A DNA stretch of 34,971 nt from Prevotella sp. (GTDB lineage: Bacteria > Bacteroidota > Bacteroidia > Bacteroidales > Bacteroidaceae): positions 1 through 34,971 of the forward strand of contig JAGCDO010000016.1 in assembly GCA_017651265.1 (NCBI GenBank). The letters are read 5' to 3'. A program made the translations under genes and the position numbers. Positions 16,337 to 23,937 of the stretch are shown one piece after another. How positions within the stretch are numbered: position 1 is the stretch's first letter; every line of letters starts with the position of its first letter. The notes beneath the pieces are model-generated. The model was not told the DNA's origin and did no database searches. It saw only the letters and a program-made list of their open reading frames with translations.

Positions 16337-17407
16337 TTATTTTTTGATCATTTCCGTACTTATCGTTTCCACATGACCCGTTGTGGGGTCATAGACCAGA
16401 CTGGTCAGCAGTTTCTTGCTGAACAGTTCATTGTCCATAGGGGCAGTGATGCCAAATTGGGCTGCATATACCTCGTATTCAGCTATCTGATTCTCGCTGC
16501 GATAGAGGGTTGCCTTAATCTTTCCAGGCAGGTTCGCATAAATACCGGCATCGTCTTTTGCCTTTTTGTCGGAAGTGTCGATGGCTGTATTCTCCACCTG
16601 CTTATGCAAGTCTTCTATACTAATATAATAAGGTTCACCTGAGAGATCGTCAGCGTCCACCAATCCGAACTTCTTAGAGAAGCGGAAGAGTACCTGCTTG
16701 TCAATGGCTTTTTCCGGAACGAAGGTGATGGTTGTTTCCAAGGTATCTTTCTCGGTCACCCCTTCGAACATCTGCAATAATGCTGCCTCCTGCGTATTCA
16801 GGTTGTTGAGCATGATGCGCATCTGCTCGCCGTCTTTCGGCATGAAGTCGGCCTGACCTTTGTTCAGCTGACTCTTGCTTTCACGGATATCATAGATCTC
16901 CTGGGCAATCAGTTCCGCCATCTTCGCGCTGCTTCCTGCTGCTAAGATCTCCTGACTCATATAATCCCGTGGATTCAAGGGTAGAGGCTTGGGAGCGGCA
17001 ATGAAAGGCGCAGGCTTCTCTATTCTCTTGGCTTCTGCGTTCACAGCGAGGAGGATTCCACTGTTCTCATCCACCTTCATACTGTTGATGGAATGCTTGG
17101 CATCGATTTTCGGTGTGAAGCGCTTAGCTGTATCGGCAACACCAACACTCGTCATCTGGATCTTCAGAATCCGATAGGCGGTGGTAGGCTTGGAAATGAC
17201 ATCATCTTTCTTGAGGAACCGACCTGCATACATGCTCAGTTCTCCCGGCTGGGTAGTAACTCGTTCGATGAGCAAGGTGTAGTTCAGTGCCGTTTTCGGC
17301 AGGTAATAGGTAGTCCCTTCCACGGCGTTCTGGGCAAAGGCGCCAGTTGAGAGGAAGATAGACATGCAGCTAAGCCAAAGCTTTTTAGTCATATTCTTGA
17401 TATCCAT
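16337..17407 (-). CDS. DUF4831 family exported protein
   Basis: 356 residues with a Sec signal peptide (hydrophobic segment about 9-22, cleavage near AFAQ). No lipobox. The sequence resembles the Bacteroidetes-specific DUF4831 family: an N-terminal part with YYLPKTALNYTLLIERVTT and a repeated region with SGEPYYISIEDL. Function unknown; no catalytic residues can be named. It lies between nnr (17 bp) and tatA (15 bp), so it is part of the same transcript. An alternative start at Met6 (17392) would give a tighter signal peptide. Confidence 0.8.
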   Translation of the reverse strand: MDIKNMTKKLWLSCMSIFLSTGAFAQNAVEGTTYYLPKTALNYTLLIERVTTQPGELSMYAGRFLKKDDVISKPTTAYRILKIQMTSVGVADTAKRFTPKIDAKHSINSMKVDENSGILLAVNAEAKRIEKPAPFIAAPKPLPLNPRDYMSQEILAAGSSAKMAELIAQEIYDIRESKSQLNKGQADFMPKDGEQMRIMLNNLNTQEAALLQMFEGVTEKDTLETTITFVPEKAIDKQVLFRFSKKFGLVDADDLSGEPYYISIEDLHKQVENTAIDTSDKKAKDDAGIYANLPGKIKATLYRSENQIAEYEVYAAQFGITAPMDNELFSKKLLTSLVYDPTTGHVETISTEMIKK

Positions 17408-17424
17408 TCTATTCTTTTGGTTCT

Positions 17425-18942
17425 TTAGTCGTTGATTCGTAAAAATGCCTTAGGCAGATAAGTAATGATGTCGCCCGCCGTCATACTCTCCTGTCCCAGT
17501 TCCTTGGCGGCGATGTCACCAGCCAATCCATGCAGATACATACCAGTCATGCAGGCATCTTCATGCTTATAACCTCTGGCAAGAAGACCCGTAATGATGC
17601 CTGCCAGCACATCCCCGCTTCCTGCCGTGGCCATACCTGCATTTCCCGTACTGTTGAACACAACATGTCCGTTGGGCATGCAGAGGGCAGAGTAATGACC
17701 TTTGAGGATGATGTATGCCTGAAGGTGTTCTGCCAGGTCGCGAGCTTTTGACAGACGTTCGAAAGAGTCGGCACAACTGGCTCCATTCAGGCGATCGAAC
17801 TCTTTAGGATGCGGCGTCATAATCATGTTCTTGGGCAGTTGTTGCAGCCAGGCACGATGGTTGGCCAGGATATTCAGGGCATCTGCATCAAGAACAGTAG
17901 GACATTGTGAACGGCGGATCTGTGAGATCAGTGCGATGGCGGTATTCTCCTGCTGACGCAGTCCGGGACCGATACATATGGCATCAACATCCTCTGTGTC
18001 AACCGTATCGCTGAAATACAGTTCGTCGCGGTCGATATCCATGATGGCCTCGGGAATGCTGATTTGCAAGATATCATTGTTACGTCGAGGAGTATGCACG
18101 ATGGCTTTTCCTACGCCAGAACGCAAACAGGCCTTGGTAGCAAGGATGGCTGCCCCAGCCATTCCATAGCTGCCTGCGATGATCAAGGCTGTTCCCATAT
18201 CACCTTTATGGGCAAACGCATTCCGATGAAGCATACGCGAACGGATATCGCTCTCGTCGATCACCGTATACTGCGCCTCGATCTTCTTCATACCCTCCTT
18301 GCTCAGGCGGATGTCGAGCACGCGCAACTTTCCGATGAACTGCTGGTTCTCGGCGAAGAGGAAGGCCAGCTTTTTCTGTTGAAGGGTCAGCGTAACATCG
18401 GCTTTGATGATATTCGCCCTGACATTGTAAGTATTGTCCTCGGTCATCAGTCCTGACGGGACGTCAATGCTGACAATCTCCGCCGGCGACTGGTTGATGT
18501 ATTTCACCAGTGATGAGAAACCTCCGGCCAAAGGTTTGTTCAGACCGGAGCCGAATAGACCGTCAACCACCAGTGTCGAGGCAGTGAGCTGGGGCGGGTC
18601 GAACTCGTCCCTTACCTCAAAGAACTCCTTAATCTTTCGACTGTCAATCACCCGTTGGCGGTTAATGGCACAGTCTTCAGAAAGTTTCCCGTTGATATTG
18701 AAAAGATAGACACTAACCTGATAGCCCTGCTCTGCAAGCAGTCGTGCCACAGCCAGTCCGTCACCTCCGTTGTTCCCGGGACCGGCAAACACCACAACGG
18801 GCTTTTCTGCCGACCAGGTGTCGGTGATGGCACGTGTCAACACTTTGGCAGCCCGCTCCATCAGGTCGATGGAACGTATCGGTTCATGCTCGATCGTATA
18901 ATGGTCAAGTTCATGAATCTGCGCACTAGTGAATATTTTCAT
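17425..18942 (-). CDS. nnr: Bifunctional NAD(P)H-hydrate epimerase / ADP-dependent dehydratase
   Basis: 505 residues. It repairs damaged (hydrated) NADH and NADPH: the N-terminal YjeF_N domain epimerises R to S hydrate and the C-terminal ribokinase-like YjeF_C domain dehydrates the S form. Seen: VVFAGPGNNGGDGLAVARLL (about 46-65) in the epimerase domain; in the dehydratase domain GSYGMAGAAILA, ICIGPGL, the nucleotide motif MTPHPKEFDRL, and the GSGDVLAGIITGLLARG anion hole near the C-terminus. I moved the start from the longest ATG (18984) to 18942, because the protein then begins MKIFTSAQIHELD as in relatives, and because a -7 box lies at 18948-18955. It is the first gene of the tat operon. 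Confidence 0.93.
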   Translation of the reverse strand: MKIFTSAQIHELDHYTIEHEPIRSIDLMERAAKVLTRAITDTWSAEKPVVVFAGPGNNGGDGLAVARLLAEQGYQVSVYLFNINGKLSEDCAINRQRVIDSRKIKEFFEVRDEFDPPQLTASTLVVDGLFGSGLNKPLAGGFSSLVKYINQSPAEIVSIDVPSGLMTEDNTYNVRANIIKADVTLTLQQKKLAFLFAENQQFIGKLRVLDIRLSKEGMKKIEAQYTVIDESDIRSRMLHRNAFAHKGDMGTALIIAGSYGMAGAAILATKACLRSGVGKAIVHTPRRNNDILQISIPEAIMDIDRDELYFSDTVDTEDVDAICIGPGLRQQENTAIALISQIRRSQCPTVLDADALNILANHRAWLQQLPKNMIMTPHPKEFDRLNGASCADSFERLSKARDLAEHLQAYIILKGHYSALCMPNGHVVFNSTGNAGMATAGSGDVLAGIITGLLARGYKHEDACMTGMYLHGLAGDIAAKELGQESMTAGDIITYLPKAFLRIND

Positions 18943-18947
18943 CCCTG

Positions 18948-18955
18948 CAAAAATA
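18948..18955 (-). promoter_or_regulatory. -7 box immediately upstream of nnr
   Basis: Minus-strand TATTTTTG fits TAnnTTTG but ends only 5 bp before the ATG at 18942, so the mRNA would be leaderless or nearly so. No good -33 box is seen. Confidence 0.4.
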
Positions 18956-19072
18956 CAAAATAAATAGTAATAAGCGGTCATCAATGCCCATTTTTTTCAT
19001 TTTTTGTTACTTAAATACTTATATTTACTCCTAATAAAGAATAAAATGAACGTAAAGTTGCTGAATATTGAT

Positions 19073-19080
19073 TACTTTTG
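19073..19080 (+). promoter_or_regulatory. -7 box for the small exported protein
   Basis: TACTTTTG, 28 bp before ATG 19109; no clear -33 box. Confidence 0.4.
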
Positions 19081-19108
19081 TGCTCGATAAACCAATAATG
19101 AATATCAG

Positions 19109-19507
19109 ATGAAAAAGTTGATGATTATTTCCGGACTGCTGTTGATGTGCTTGTCAGGACGGGCTCAGACAAATGGAACAGAGGAGTTTCTTGATAGGTA
19201 TACGGCACTGGTTGTGATGGTAGAATCAGAGGATGTCATCTCTGATGAGGAGTATAAGGTATTCTCTGCCAAGTACGAACAGCTTACCAGCGAGTATCAT
19301 GAAACCTACAAACCTTTGATGACCGACGATCAGCTTTCCAAATATACGGAGCTGCGTACACGTTATCATAAGAAAGTGGCTAACAGAACAGCTGAGAAGG
19401 TTGGTGAGAAGATCGACAGTGTCGGTCAGAACGTTATCAAGGGCGTGAAAAAGACAGGCTCAAAGGTAAGCGGATTCCTTAAAGGCATCTTCAGTAGGAA
19501 GGATTGA
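19109..19507 (+). CDS. Small exported helical protein, unknown function
   Basis: 132 residues. A signal peptide (residues 1-19, cleavage near GRAQ) is followed by an acidic, helix-rich region (FLDRYTALVVMVESED and beyond, with regular charged heptad-like patterns) and a basic C-terminus GFLKGIFSRKD that could form an amphipathic helix at the membrane. It resembles small Bacteroidales proteins annotated only as DUFs (possibly DUF6565; I cannot confirm). Probably monocistronic; a 254-bp gap follows. Confidence 0.7.
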   Translation: MKKLMIISGLLLMCLSGRAQTNGTEEFLDRYTALVVMVESEDVISDEEYKVFSAKYEQLTSEYHETYKPLMTDDQLSKYTELRTRYHKKVANRTAEKVGEKIDSVGQNVIKGVKKTGSKVSGFLKGIFSRKD

Positions 19508-19572
19508 TAAATTCTCCTGTTTGATGAAACAAAATCATTCGTTTTTCTTCTCACTCACATAGAATTTCCGTA

Positions 19573-19740
19573 AATTTGGCTTCGCCTAAGTTACTTTGTC
19601 TCGGCAAAAAAAGAAAGAAGTTTCTTTGTTTTGCGCTCGACTTTTCGTAACTCTTCCTTTGGAGAAGTTACCCGTCTCGGAAATGCAAAGAAAAACTCGT
19701 TTTCCTTTTGCATTTCACTCGACTTTTCGTAACTTTGCAC
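19573..19740 (+). repeat. Hairpin-rich repeat element with built-in promoter, copy 1
   Basis: Two half-units, each with a CTCGG...CTCGA frame around an inverted A/T-rich hairpin. Half-unit 1 pairs 19605-19618 with 19621-19634; half-unit 2 pairs GAAATGCAAAG... with ...CTTTTGCATTTC (19680-19716). The element ends in CGTAACTTTGCAC, the hpt-adk -7 box. It is related by sequence to copy 2 at 31948-32118. Antisense reading gives a peptide with EELRKVERKTKK, a repeat by-product. Confidence 0.65.
19707..19737 (+). promoter_or_regulatory. hpt-adk promoter inside the repeat element
   Basis: -33 TTTG (19707-19710), 19 bp, -7 TAACTTTG (19730-19737). The -33 box lies in the right arm of the second hairpin of the repeat. 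Leader about 20 nt to ATG 19762. Confidence 0.7.
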
Positions 19741-19761
19741 AAATAAAGTGAAGATACGATT

Positions 19762-20886
19762 ATGAGTGTAGTAAAAATCAAAGACAAGACGTTCAGAACG
19801 TCTATCTCGGAGAAAGAAATCAAAGAGCGCATTCAGGCCGTTGCCGATCGCATTAACCATGACATGGCCGACAAGAATCCGCTGTTCTTGGCGGTGCTGA
19901 ATGGTGCGTTTGTCTTTGCGGCAGATTTGATGAGAATGATTACGATTCCTTGCGAGATCTCGTTTGTCAAGCTCGCCTCTTATCAAGGTACCACTTCTAC
20001 AGGGAAGATCACCGAGGTGATGGGCATCAACGAGGATCTTACCGACCGTACCGTCGTGATTATTGAGGATATCGTGGATACGGGTCTTACCATGAAGCGG
20101 ATGATTGAGAGTCTGGGTACCCGTCATCCCGCTTCCGTACATATCTGTTCCTTGTTGGTGAAGCCCGAGAAGCTGCAGGTTGACCTGAACATCGAGTATG
20201 CCGTCATGGAGATTCCCAATGATTTCATTGTGGGCTATGGTCTTGACTACGACCAGCAGGGACGTAACCTGCCGGATATCTATACACTTGTAAATGAAGA
20301 CAATCTTAAGAATATGAAGAATATTGTGATTTTCGGTGCCCCTGGATCAGGAAAGGGGACACAGAGTGACTTGTTAATCGAGAAGTACGGACTGGGACAT
20401 ATCTCTACAGGTGATGTGCTTCGCAGTGAAATCAAGAAAGGTACGGAGCTGGGAAAGACCGCTGCTTCGTATATCGATAAAGGACAGCTGATTCCCGATG
20501 CACTGATGGTGGATATCCTGGCCAGCGTGTACGACAGCTTCGGCACGGATCATCCCGGTGTGATCTTCGATGGCTTCCCACGTACGATACCGCAGGCTGA
20601 GGCTTTGAAGAAGATGCTCGAGGAGCGTGGTCACCGCATCGCCGCTATGATCGAACTCGATGTTCCAGAGGAGGAATTGATGACGCGTCTGATCAAGCGC
20701 GGACAGGAGAGTGGACGTAGTGACGATAATGCCGAGACCATCAAGAAACGTCTCGATGTATATCACAACCAAACCTCCCCGCTCATCGAGTGGTATGAGA
20801 AGGAAGGCATCCGTCATCATATCAACGGACTGGGTGCGCTCGACCGTATCTCTGGTGATATCCAACAGGTCATCGACCAACTTTAA
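19762..20886 (+). CDS. hpt-adk: Fused hypoxanthine phosphoribosyltransferase - adenylate kinase
   Basis: 374 residues in one uninterrupted frame. Residues 1-177 are a complete HPRT (salvage of hypoxanthine/guanine with PRPP to IMP/GMP), with the PRPP loop [11 protein letters not shown] (acidic pair E102/D103) and the C-terminal [10 protein letters not shown] and DIYTLV. A linker of only about 7 residues follows (NEDNLKN). Residues 185-374 are a complete adenylate kinase (AMP + ATP to 2 ADP): P-loop GAPGSGKGT at 192-200, [16 protein letters not shown], and a short LID with [11 protein letters not shown]. Unfused relatives end HPRT at about residue 177 and begin Adk at the Met equivalent to M185 (ATG 20314), so the fusion looks like simple loss of the hpt stop codon; separate Adk could still be made from that internal ATG. 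obg follows after 8 bp. Confidence 0.93.
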   Translation: MSVVKIKDKTFRTSISEKEIKERIQAVADRINHDMADKNPLFLAVLNGAFVFAADLMRMITIPCEISFVKLASYQGTTSTGKITEVMGINEDLTDRTVVIIEDIVDTGLTMKRMIESLGTRHPASVHICSLLVKPEKLQVDLNIEYAVMEIPNDFIVGYGLDYDQQGRNLPDIYTLVNEDNLKNMKNIVIFGAPGSGKGTQSDLLIEKYGLGHISTGDVLRSEIKKGTELGKTAASYIDKGQLIPDALMVDILASVYDSFGTDHPGVIFDGFPRTIPQAEALKKMLEERGHRIAAMIELDVPEEELMTRLIKRGQESGRSDDNAETIKKRLDVYHNQTSPLIEWYEKEGIRHHINGLGALDRISGDIQQVIDQL

Positions 20887-20894
20887 TCTTTGCG

Positions 20895-22064
20895 ATGGAG
20901 AGTAATTTCGTCGATTATGTGAAGATCTACTGCCGATCTGGAAAGGGTGGACGTGGATCGATGCACTTGAAACATATTAAGTATAATCCGAATGCCGGTC
21001 CTGATGGCGGTGACGGAGGTAAAGGTGGCAGCGTAATCCTACGCGGCAACCATAACTTCTGGACCCTGCTGCACCTGAAGTACCAGCGACATGTAAAAGC
21101 TGAACATGGTGGTAACGGCGGTAAGGACAAATGTCATGGCACGGATGGTAAGGATGCCTACATCGATGTTCCGTGTGGTACCGTTGTCTATGATGCCGAG
21201 ACAGGAAAGTATGTGTGTGATGTGACCTACGATGGACAGGAGGTGGTGCTGCTGAAAGGCGGTCGTGGCGGACTTGGTAACTTCCAGTTCCGTAGTGCGA
21301 CGAACCAAGCACCGCGTTTTGCTCAGCCCGGAGAGCCGATGCAGGAGATGACGGTCATCCTTGAACTGAAGCTGTTGGCCGATGTGGGTCTTGTAGGTTT
21401 CCCCAATGCGGGGAAGTCAACCTTGCTGTCGGCACTCTCCAACGCCCGTCCGAAGATTGCCAATTACCCGTTCACGACCATGGAACCCTCATTGGGTATC
21501 GTGGGCTACCGTGAAGGAAAATCGTTCGTCATGGCCGATATCCCTGGAATCATTGAAGGTGCCAGTGAAGGTAGAGGACTGGGCTTGCGTTTTCTTCGTC
21601 ACATCGAACGCAACTCACTGCTGCTGTTCATGGTACCGGGAGATACGGATGATATCAAGAAGGAGTATGAGATACTGCTGAATGAACTGCAGCAGTTCAA
21701 TCCGGAGATGCTTGACAAGCAAAGGGTTCTAGCGGTGACCAAATGTGATCTGCTCGACGAGGAACTGATCGACATGCTTAGGGATACCTTACCAGATGAC
21801 CTTCCCGTGGTCTTTATCTCTGCCGTGACAGGCTATGGGTTGAATGACTTGAAAGATATCCTGTGGGCAGAGCTGAACAGTGAAAGCAACAAACTGAAGG
21901 GTATCACAGCAGAGGATACACTGGTACATCGCGACAAGGATATGCAGCGCTTCACGGAAGAACTGAGAGCGGAAGGCGAGGACGAAATCCTGTATGTGGA
22001 GGAAGAGGAAGACGATGATATCGAGGAACTCGAGGACTACGAACTGGAGGATATCGAAGACTAA
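20895..22064 (+). CDS. obg: GTPase Obg
   Basis: 389 residues; essential ribosome-assembly/stress GTPase. The glycine-rich Obg fold occupies residues 1-158 ([26 protein letters not shown]). The G domain has G1 GFPNAGKST (about 166-174), the switch I Thr in PFTT, G3 DIPG, G4 TKCD and G5 SAV. The C-terminus is a strongly acidic tail of about 30 residues ([12 protein letters not shown]...), and there is no OCT domain. It follows the hpt-adk fusion by 8 bp and is almost certainly cotranscribed with it. Confidence 0.97.
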   Translation: MESNFVDYVKIYCRSGKGGRGSMHLKHIKYNPNAGPDGGDGGKGGSVILRGNHNFWTLLHLKYQRHVKAEHGGNGGKDKCHGTDGKDAYIDVPCGTVVYDAETGKYVCDVTYDGQEVVLLKGGRGGLGNFQFRSATNQAPRFAQPGEPMQEMTVILELKLLADVGLVGFPNAGKSTLLSALSNARPKIANYPFTTMEPSLGIVGYREGKSFVMADIPGIIEGASEGRGLGLRFLRHIERNSLLLFMVPGDTDDIKKEYEILLNELQQFNPEMLDKQRVLAVTKCDLLDEELIDMLRDTLPDDLPVVFISAVTGYGLNDLKDILWAELNSESNKLKGITAEDTLVHRDKDMQRFTEELRAEGEDEILYVEEEEDDDIEELEDYELEDIED

Positions 22065-22088
22065 AGGATTTCGTTGATAAATACAAAA

Positions 22089-22114
22089 AAGGGGAAGAGC
22101 TATCTCTTCCCCTT
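22089..22114 (-). terminator. Intrinsic terminator of the small basic protein gene, stop codon in the loop
   Basis: On the minus strand an 11-bp perfect stem (22114-22104 with 22099-22089), 4-nt loop ATAG, then a run of six T. The stem's first arm encodes the last codons and the loop contains the TAG stop (22102-22100). On the plus strand it also closes the obg transcript but has little U-tract. Confidence 0.8.
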
Positions 22115-22306
22115 ATGTCTGTTATTACGTTGCTGACGATATTTGGCTTTCTGCATGGCTGAGCCGCTGCCGTGGGCACCAGTCACATACTTCTTTTTCT
22201 TGGCCTTGGTCTTCACCTTGCCATCATCGGAACTCTTCTTCTGACCGCCTTTGCCAAAAGAAATCCCGTTCTCCAGAATGCTTTGAAAATCGTCTTCTTT
22301 ACTCAT
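22100..22306 (-). CDS. Small basic protein, unknown function
   Basis: 68 residues: an acidic start (MSKEDDFQSILE), a short central FGKGGQKK stretch, and a very basic, low-complexity tail (KVKTKAKKKK ... KYRQQRNNRHKGKR). No signal peptide or membrane helix. The composition resembles nucleic-acid or ribosome-associated tails. Support for being real: clean start, a dedicated terminator that uses its last codons, and a location between two well-defined genes with no competing frame. It is downstream of purH on the same strand (42 bp, filled by 7-mer repeats). Function not recognised. Confidence 0.65.
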   Translation of the reverse strand: MSKEDDFQSILENGISFGKGGQKKSSDDGKVKTKAKKKKYVTGAHGSGSAMQKAKYRQQRNNRHKGKR

Positions 22307-22347
22307 TAATTCTCAATTTTCAATTTTCAATTATCAATTTTCAATTC
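22307..22347. repeat. Tandem 7-bp repeats (TCAATTN)x5
   Basis: Five head-to-tail copies at 22313-22347 (TCAATTT, TCAATTT, TCAATTA, TCAATTT, TCAATTC), preceded by a degenerate unit TAATTC. They fill the whole spacer between purH and the small basic protein. Reverse complement of the unit at 9327-9361. Confidence 0.75.
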
Positions 22348-22348
22348 T

Positions 22349-23533
22349 TTAATGGTGGAAGAGTCTTACGCCCGTGAAGGTCATGGCAATGCCATATTTG
22401 TCGCAAGTCATGATGACATGATCATCGCGAACTGAACCGCCAGCTTGTGCGATATACTCCACACCGCTCTTATGAGCACGCTCCACATTGTCGCCGAAGG
22501 GGAAGAATGCATCAGATCCCAAAGATACCTTTGTGTTCTGTGCAATCCATGCTTTCTTTTCCTCACGGGTAAGCACCTCGGGTTTCTCCTTGAAGAATTT
22601 CTGCCACTCGCCCTCTGCCAGTACATCATCATGGTCGTCAGAGATATAGATATCGATGGTGTTGTCGCGGTCAGCCCTGCGGATGCCATCAATGAACGGA
22701 AGTGCCATCACCTTCGGATGCTGGCGCAGCCACCAGATATCAGCCTTGTTTCCTGCCAGACGGGTGCAGTGGATACGACTCTGCTGACCAGCACCGATAC
22801 CGATGGCTTGTCCGTCCTTGACATAGCAGACAGAGTTACTCTGTGTATATTTCAGGGTGATGAGTGCAATGATCAGGTCGCGCTTGGCATCAGCGGGGAA
22901 TACCTTGTTATCAGTGGGGATGTTCTCGAACAATGCGGGATCATCCAGTTTGATCTCATTTCGTCCCTGCTCGAAGGTGATGCCGAACACCTGCTTGCGC
23001 TCCACTGGCTCAGGCACATAGTTGGGGTCGATCTGAATCACATTATAAGTTCCCTTGCGCTTCTCACGGAGAATCTGCAAAGCCTCTTCGGTATAACCAG
23101 GAGCAATCACACCGTCGGAAACCTCACGCTTCAGCAACGTGGCGGTAACTGCATCACAGGTATCCGACAAAGCAACGAAGTCACCATAGGAGCTCATACG
23201 GTCGGCACCACGGGCACGAGCATAGGCACAAGCAATAGCCGACTCATCCAGTCCTTTAATGTCATCAACGAAATAGATCTTCTTCAGGGTATCGCTCAGG
23301 GGAAGTCCTACAGCAGCACCTGCAGGTGACACGTGCTTGAAGCTGGCGGCTGATGGCAGACCGGTAGCAGCCTTCATCTCCTTGACAAGCTGCCAGCTGT
23401 TCAGCGCATCCAGGAAATTGATATAGCCGGGACGACCGTTTAATACTTCGAGGGGTAATTCTCCTTCCGTCATGAAAATACGTGAAGGTTTTTGGTTGGG
23501 ATTACATCCGTACTTCAGTGCTAACTCTTTCAT
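22349..23533 (-). CDS. purH: AICAR formyltransferase (PurH transformylase domain only)
   Basis: 394 residues. It transfers a formyl group from 10-formyl-tetrahydrofolate to AICAR, the ninth step of purine synthesis. The catalytic Lys-His pair is seen in FKHVSPAGAAVG (K66/H67), and the substrate-site segment GIGAGQQSRIHCTRLAG (about 255-271) is intact. The N-terminal MGS-like IMP cyclohydrolase domain of bifunctional PurH is absent, so ring closure must be done by another gene. I chose ATG 23533 over the 29-codon longer frame because the promoter at 23562-23592 lies inside that extension and the family starts here. The small basic protein gene follows on the same strand. Confidence 0.92.
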   Translation of the reverse strand: MKELALKYGCNPNQKPSRIFMTEGELPLEVLNGRPGYINFLDALNSWQLVKEMKAATGLPSAASFKHVSPAGAAVGLPLSDTLKKIYFVDDIKGLDESAIACAYARARGADRMSSYGDFVALSDTCDAVTATLLKREVSDGVIAPGYTEEALQILREKRKGTYNVIQIDPNYVPEPVERKQVFGITFEQGRNEIKLDDPALFENIPTDNKVFPADAKRDLIIALITLKYTQSNSVCYVKDGQAIGIGAGQQSRIHCTRLAGNKADIWWLRQHPKVMALPFIDGIRRADRDNTIDIYISDDHDDVLAEGEWQKFFKEKPEVLTREEKKAWIAQNTKVSLGSDAFFPFGDNVERAHKSGVEYIAQAGGSVRDDHVIMTCDKYGIAMTFTGVRLFHH

Positions 23534-23561
23534 CTTTTCTATTGGGATATGAATTTGGGTA

Positions 23562-23592
23562 CAAAGGTACGAATAAGTGAGAACAATACAAA
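23562..23592 (-). promoter_or_regulatory. purH promoter
   Basis: Minus strand: -33 TTTG (23592-23589), 19 bp, -7 TACCTTTG (23569-23562). Decides the purH start at 23533. Confidence 0.75.
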
Positions 23593-23821
23593 GAAAAATA
23601 AGTGTAATTGCGTGAAACAACGCGAAGATTTACTTGAAATGTTAAATATTGAATAAAAAGGGTATTAAAAAACGTGAACGCACACAGTTGCCCTTTTACG
23701 TGAAACATATCCTCTAAGTGCCTATTATATTGCAAGAAAAGAGAAATGTGGGTGACAAAAACCGACATTTTGGTATATCCAAAAAGATGTAAACCCACTT
23801 TTATGCCCCACCTTTTTTTAT
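23593..23821. other. Intergenic region with folded element
   Basis: No reading frame I trust. It contains a nested inverted repeat: GTGGGT (23748-23753) with ACCCAC (23793-23798), enclosing TTTTGG-TATAT-CCAAAA (23768-23784), followed by TTTT. A motif CTAAGTGCCTATTA near 23714 recurs as TTAGGTGCCTATTT near 23859 in the nlpC leader. Confidence 0.4.
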
Positions 23822-23829
23822 TATCTTTG
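23822..23829 (+). promoter_or_regulatory. -7 box of the NlpC/CapA operon
   Basis: TATCTTTG; -33 region weak (TTTTATG at about 23799-23805). It leaves a leader of about 100 nt before ATG 23938. Confidence 0.5.
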
Positions 23830-23885
23830 CAATCGTAAAGTTCAGAGGGGCATTGCTTAGGTGCCTATTTTCTGTAACTTCCCGT

Positions 23886-23917
23886 TGGAACAGGAGAAAA
23901 TCTCCATGATCGTTCCA
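23886..23917 (+). other. Structured leader hairpin before the NlpC/P60 gene
   Basis: Nested stem: TGGAAC (23886-23891) with GTTCCA (23912-23917), enclosing GGAGA-AAA-TCTCC (23893-23905). It lies within the predicted 5' UTR, 20 nt before the start codon. Confidence 0.45.
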
Positions 23918-23937
23918 GTCATCTAACCTAAATAATA

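Noticed and set aside
19591-20142. 183-residue minus-strand frame antisense to hpt
   Set aside because: It crosses repeat copy 1 and the HPRT coding region; its recognisable end (EELRKVERKTKK) comes from the repeat.
20895-22064. OCT (C-terminal) domain in Obg
   Set aside because: The C-terminus is an acidic low-complexity tail, not an OCT fold.
23502-23798. 98-residue minus-strand frame in the purH upstream region
   Set aside because: Overlaps the purH start and promoter; no protein-like composition or motif.
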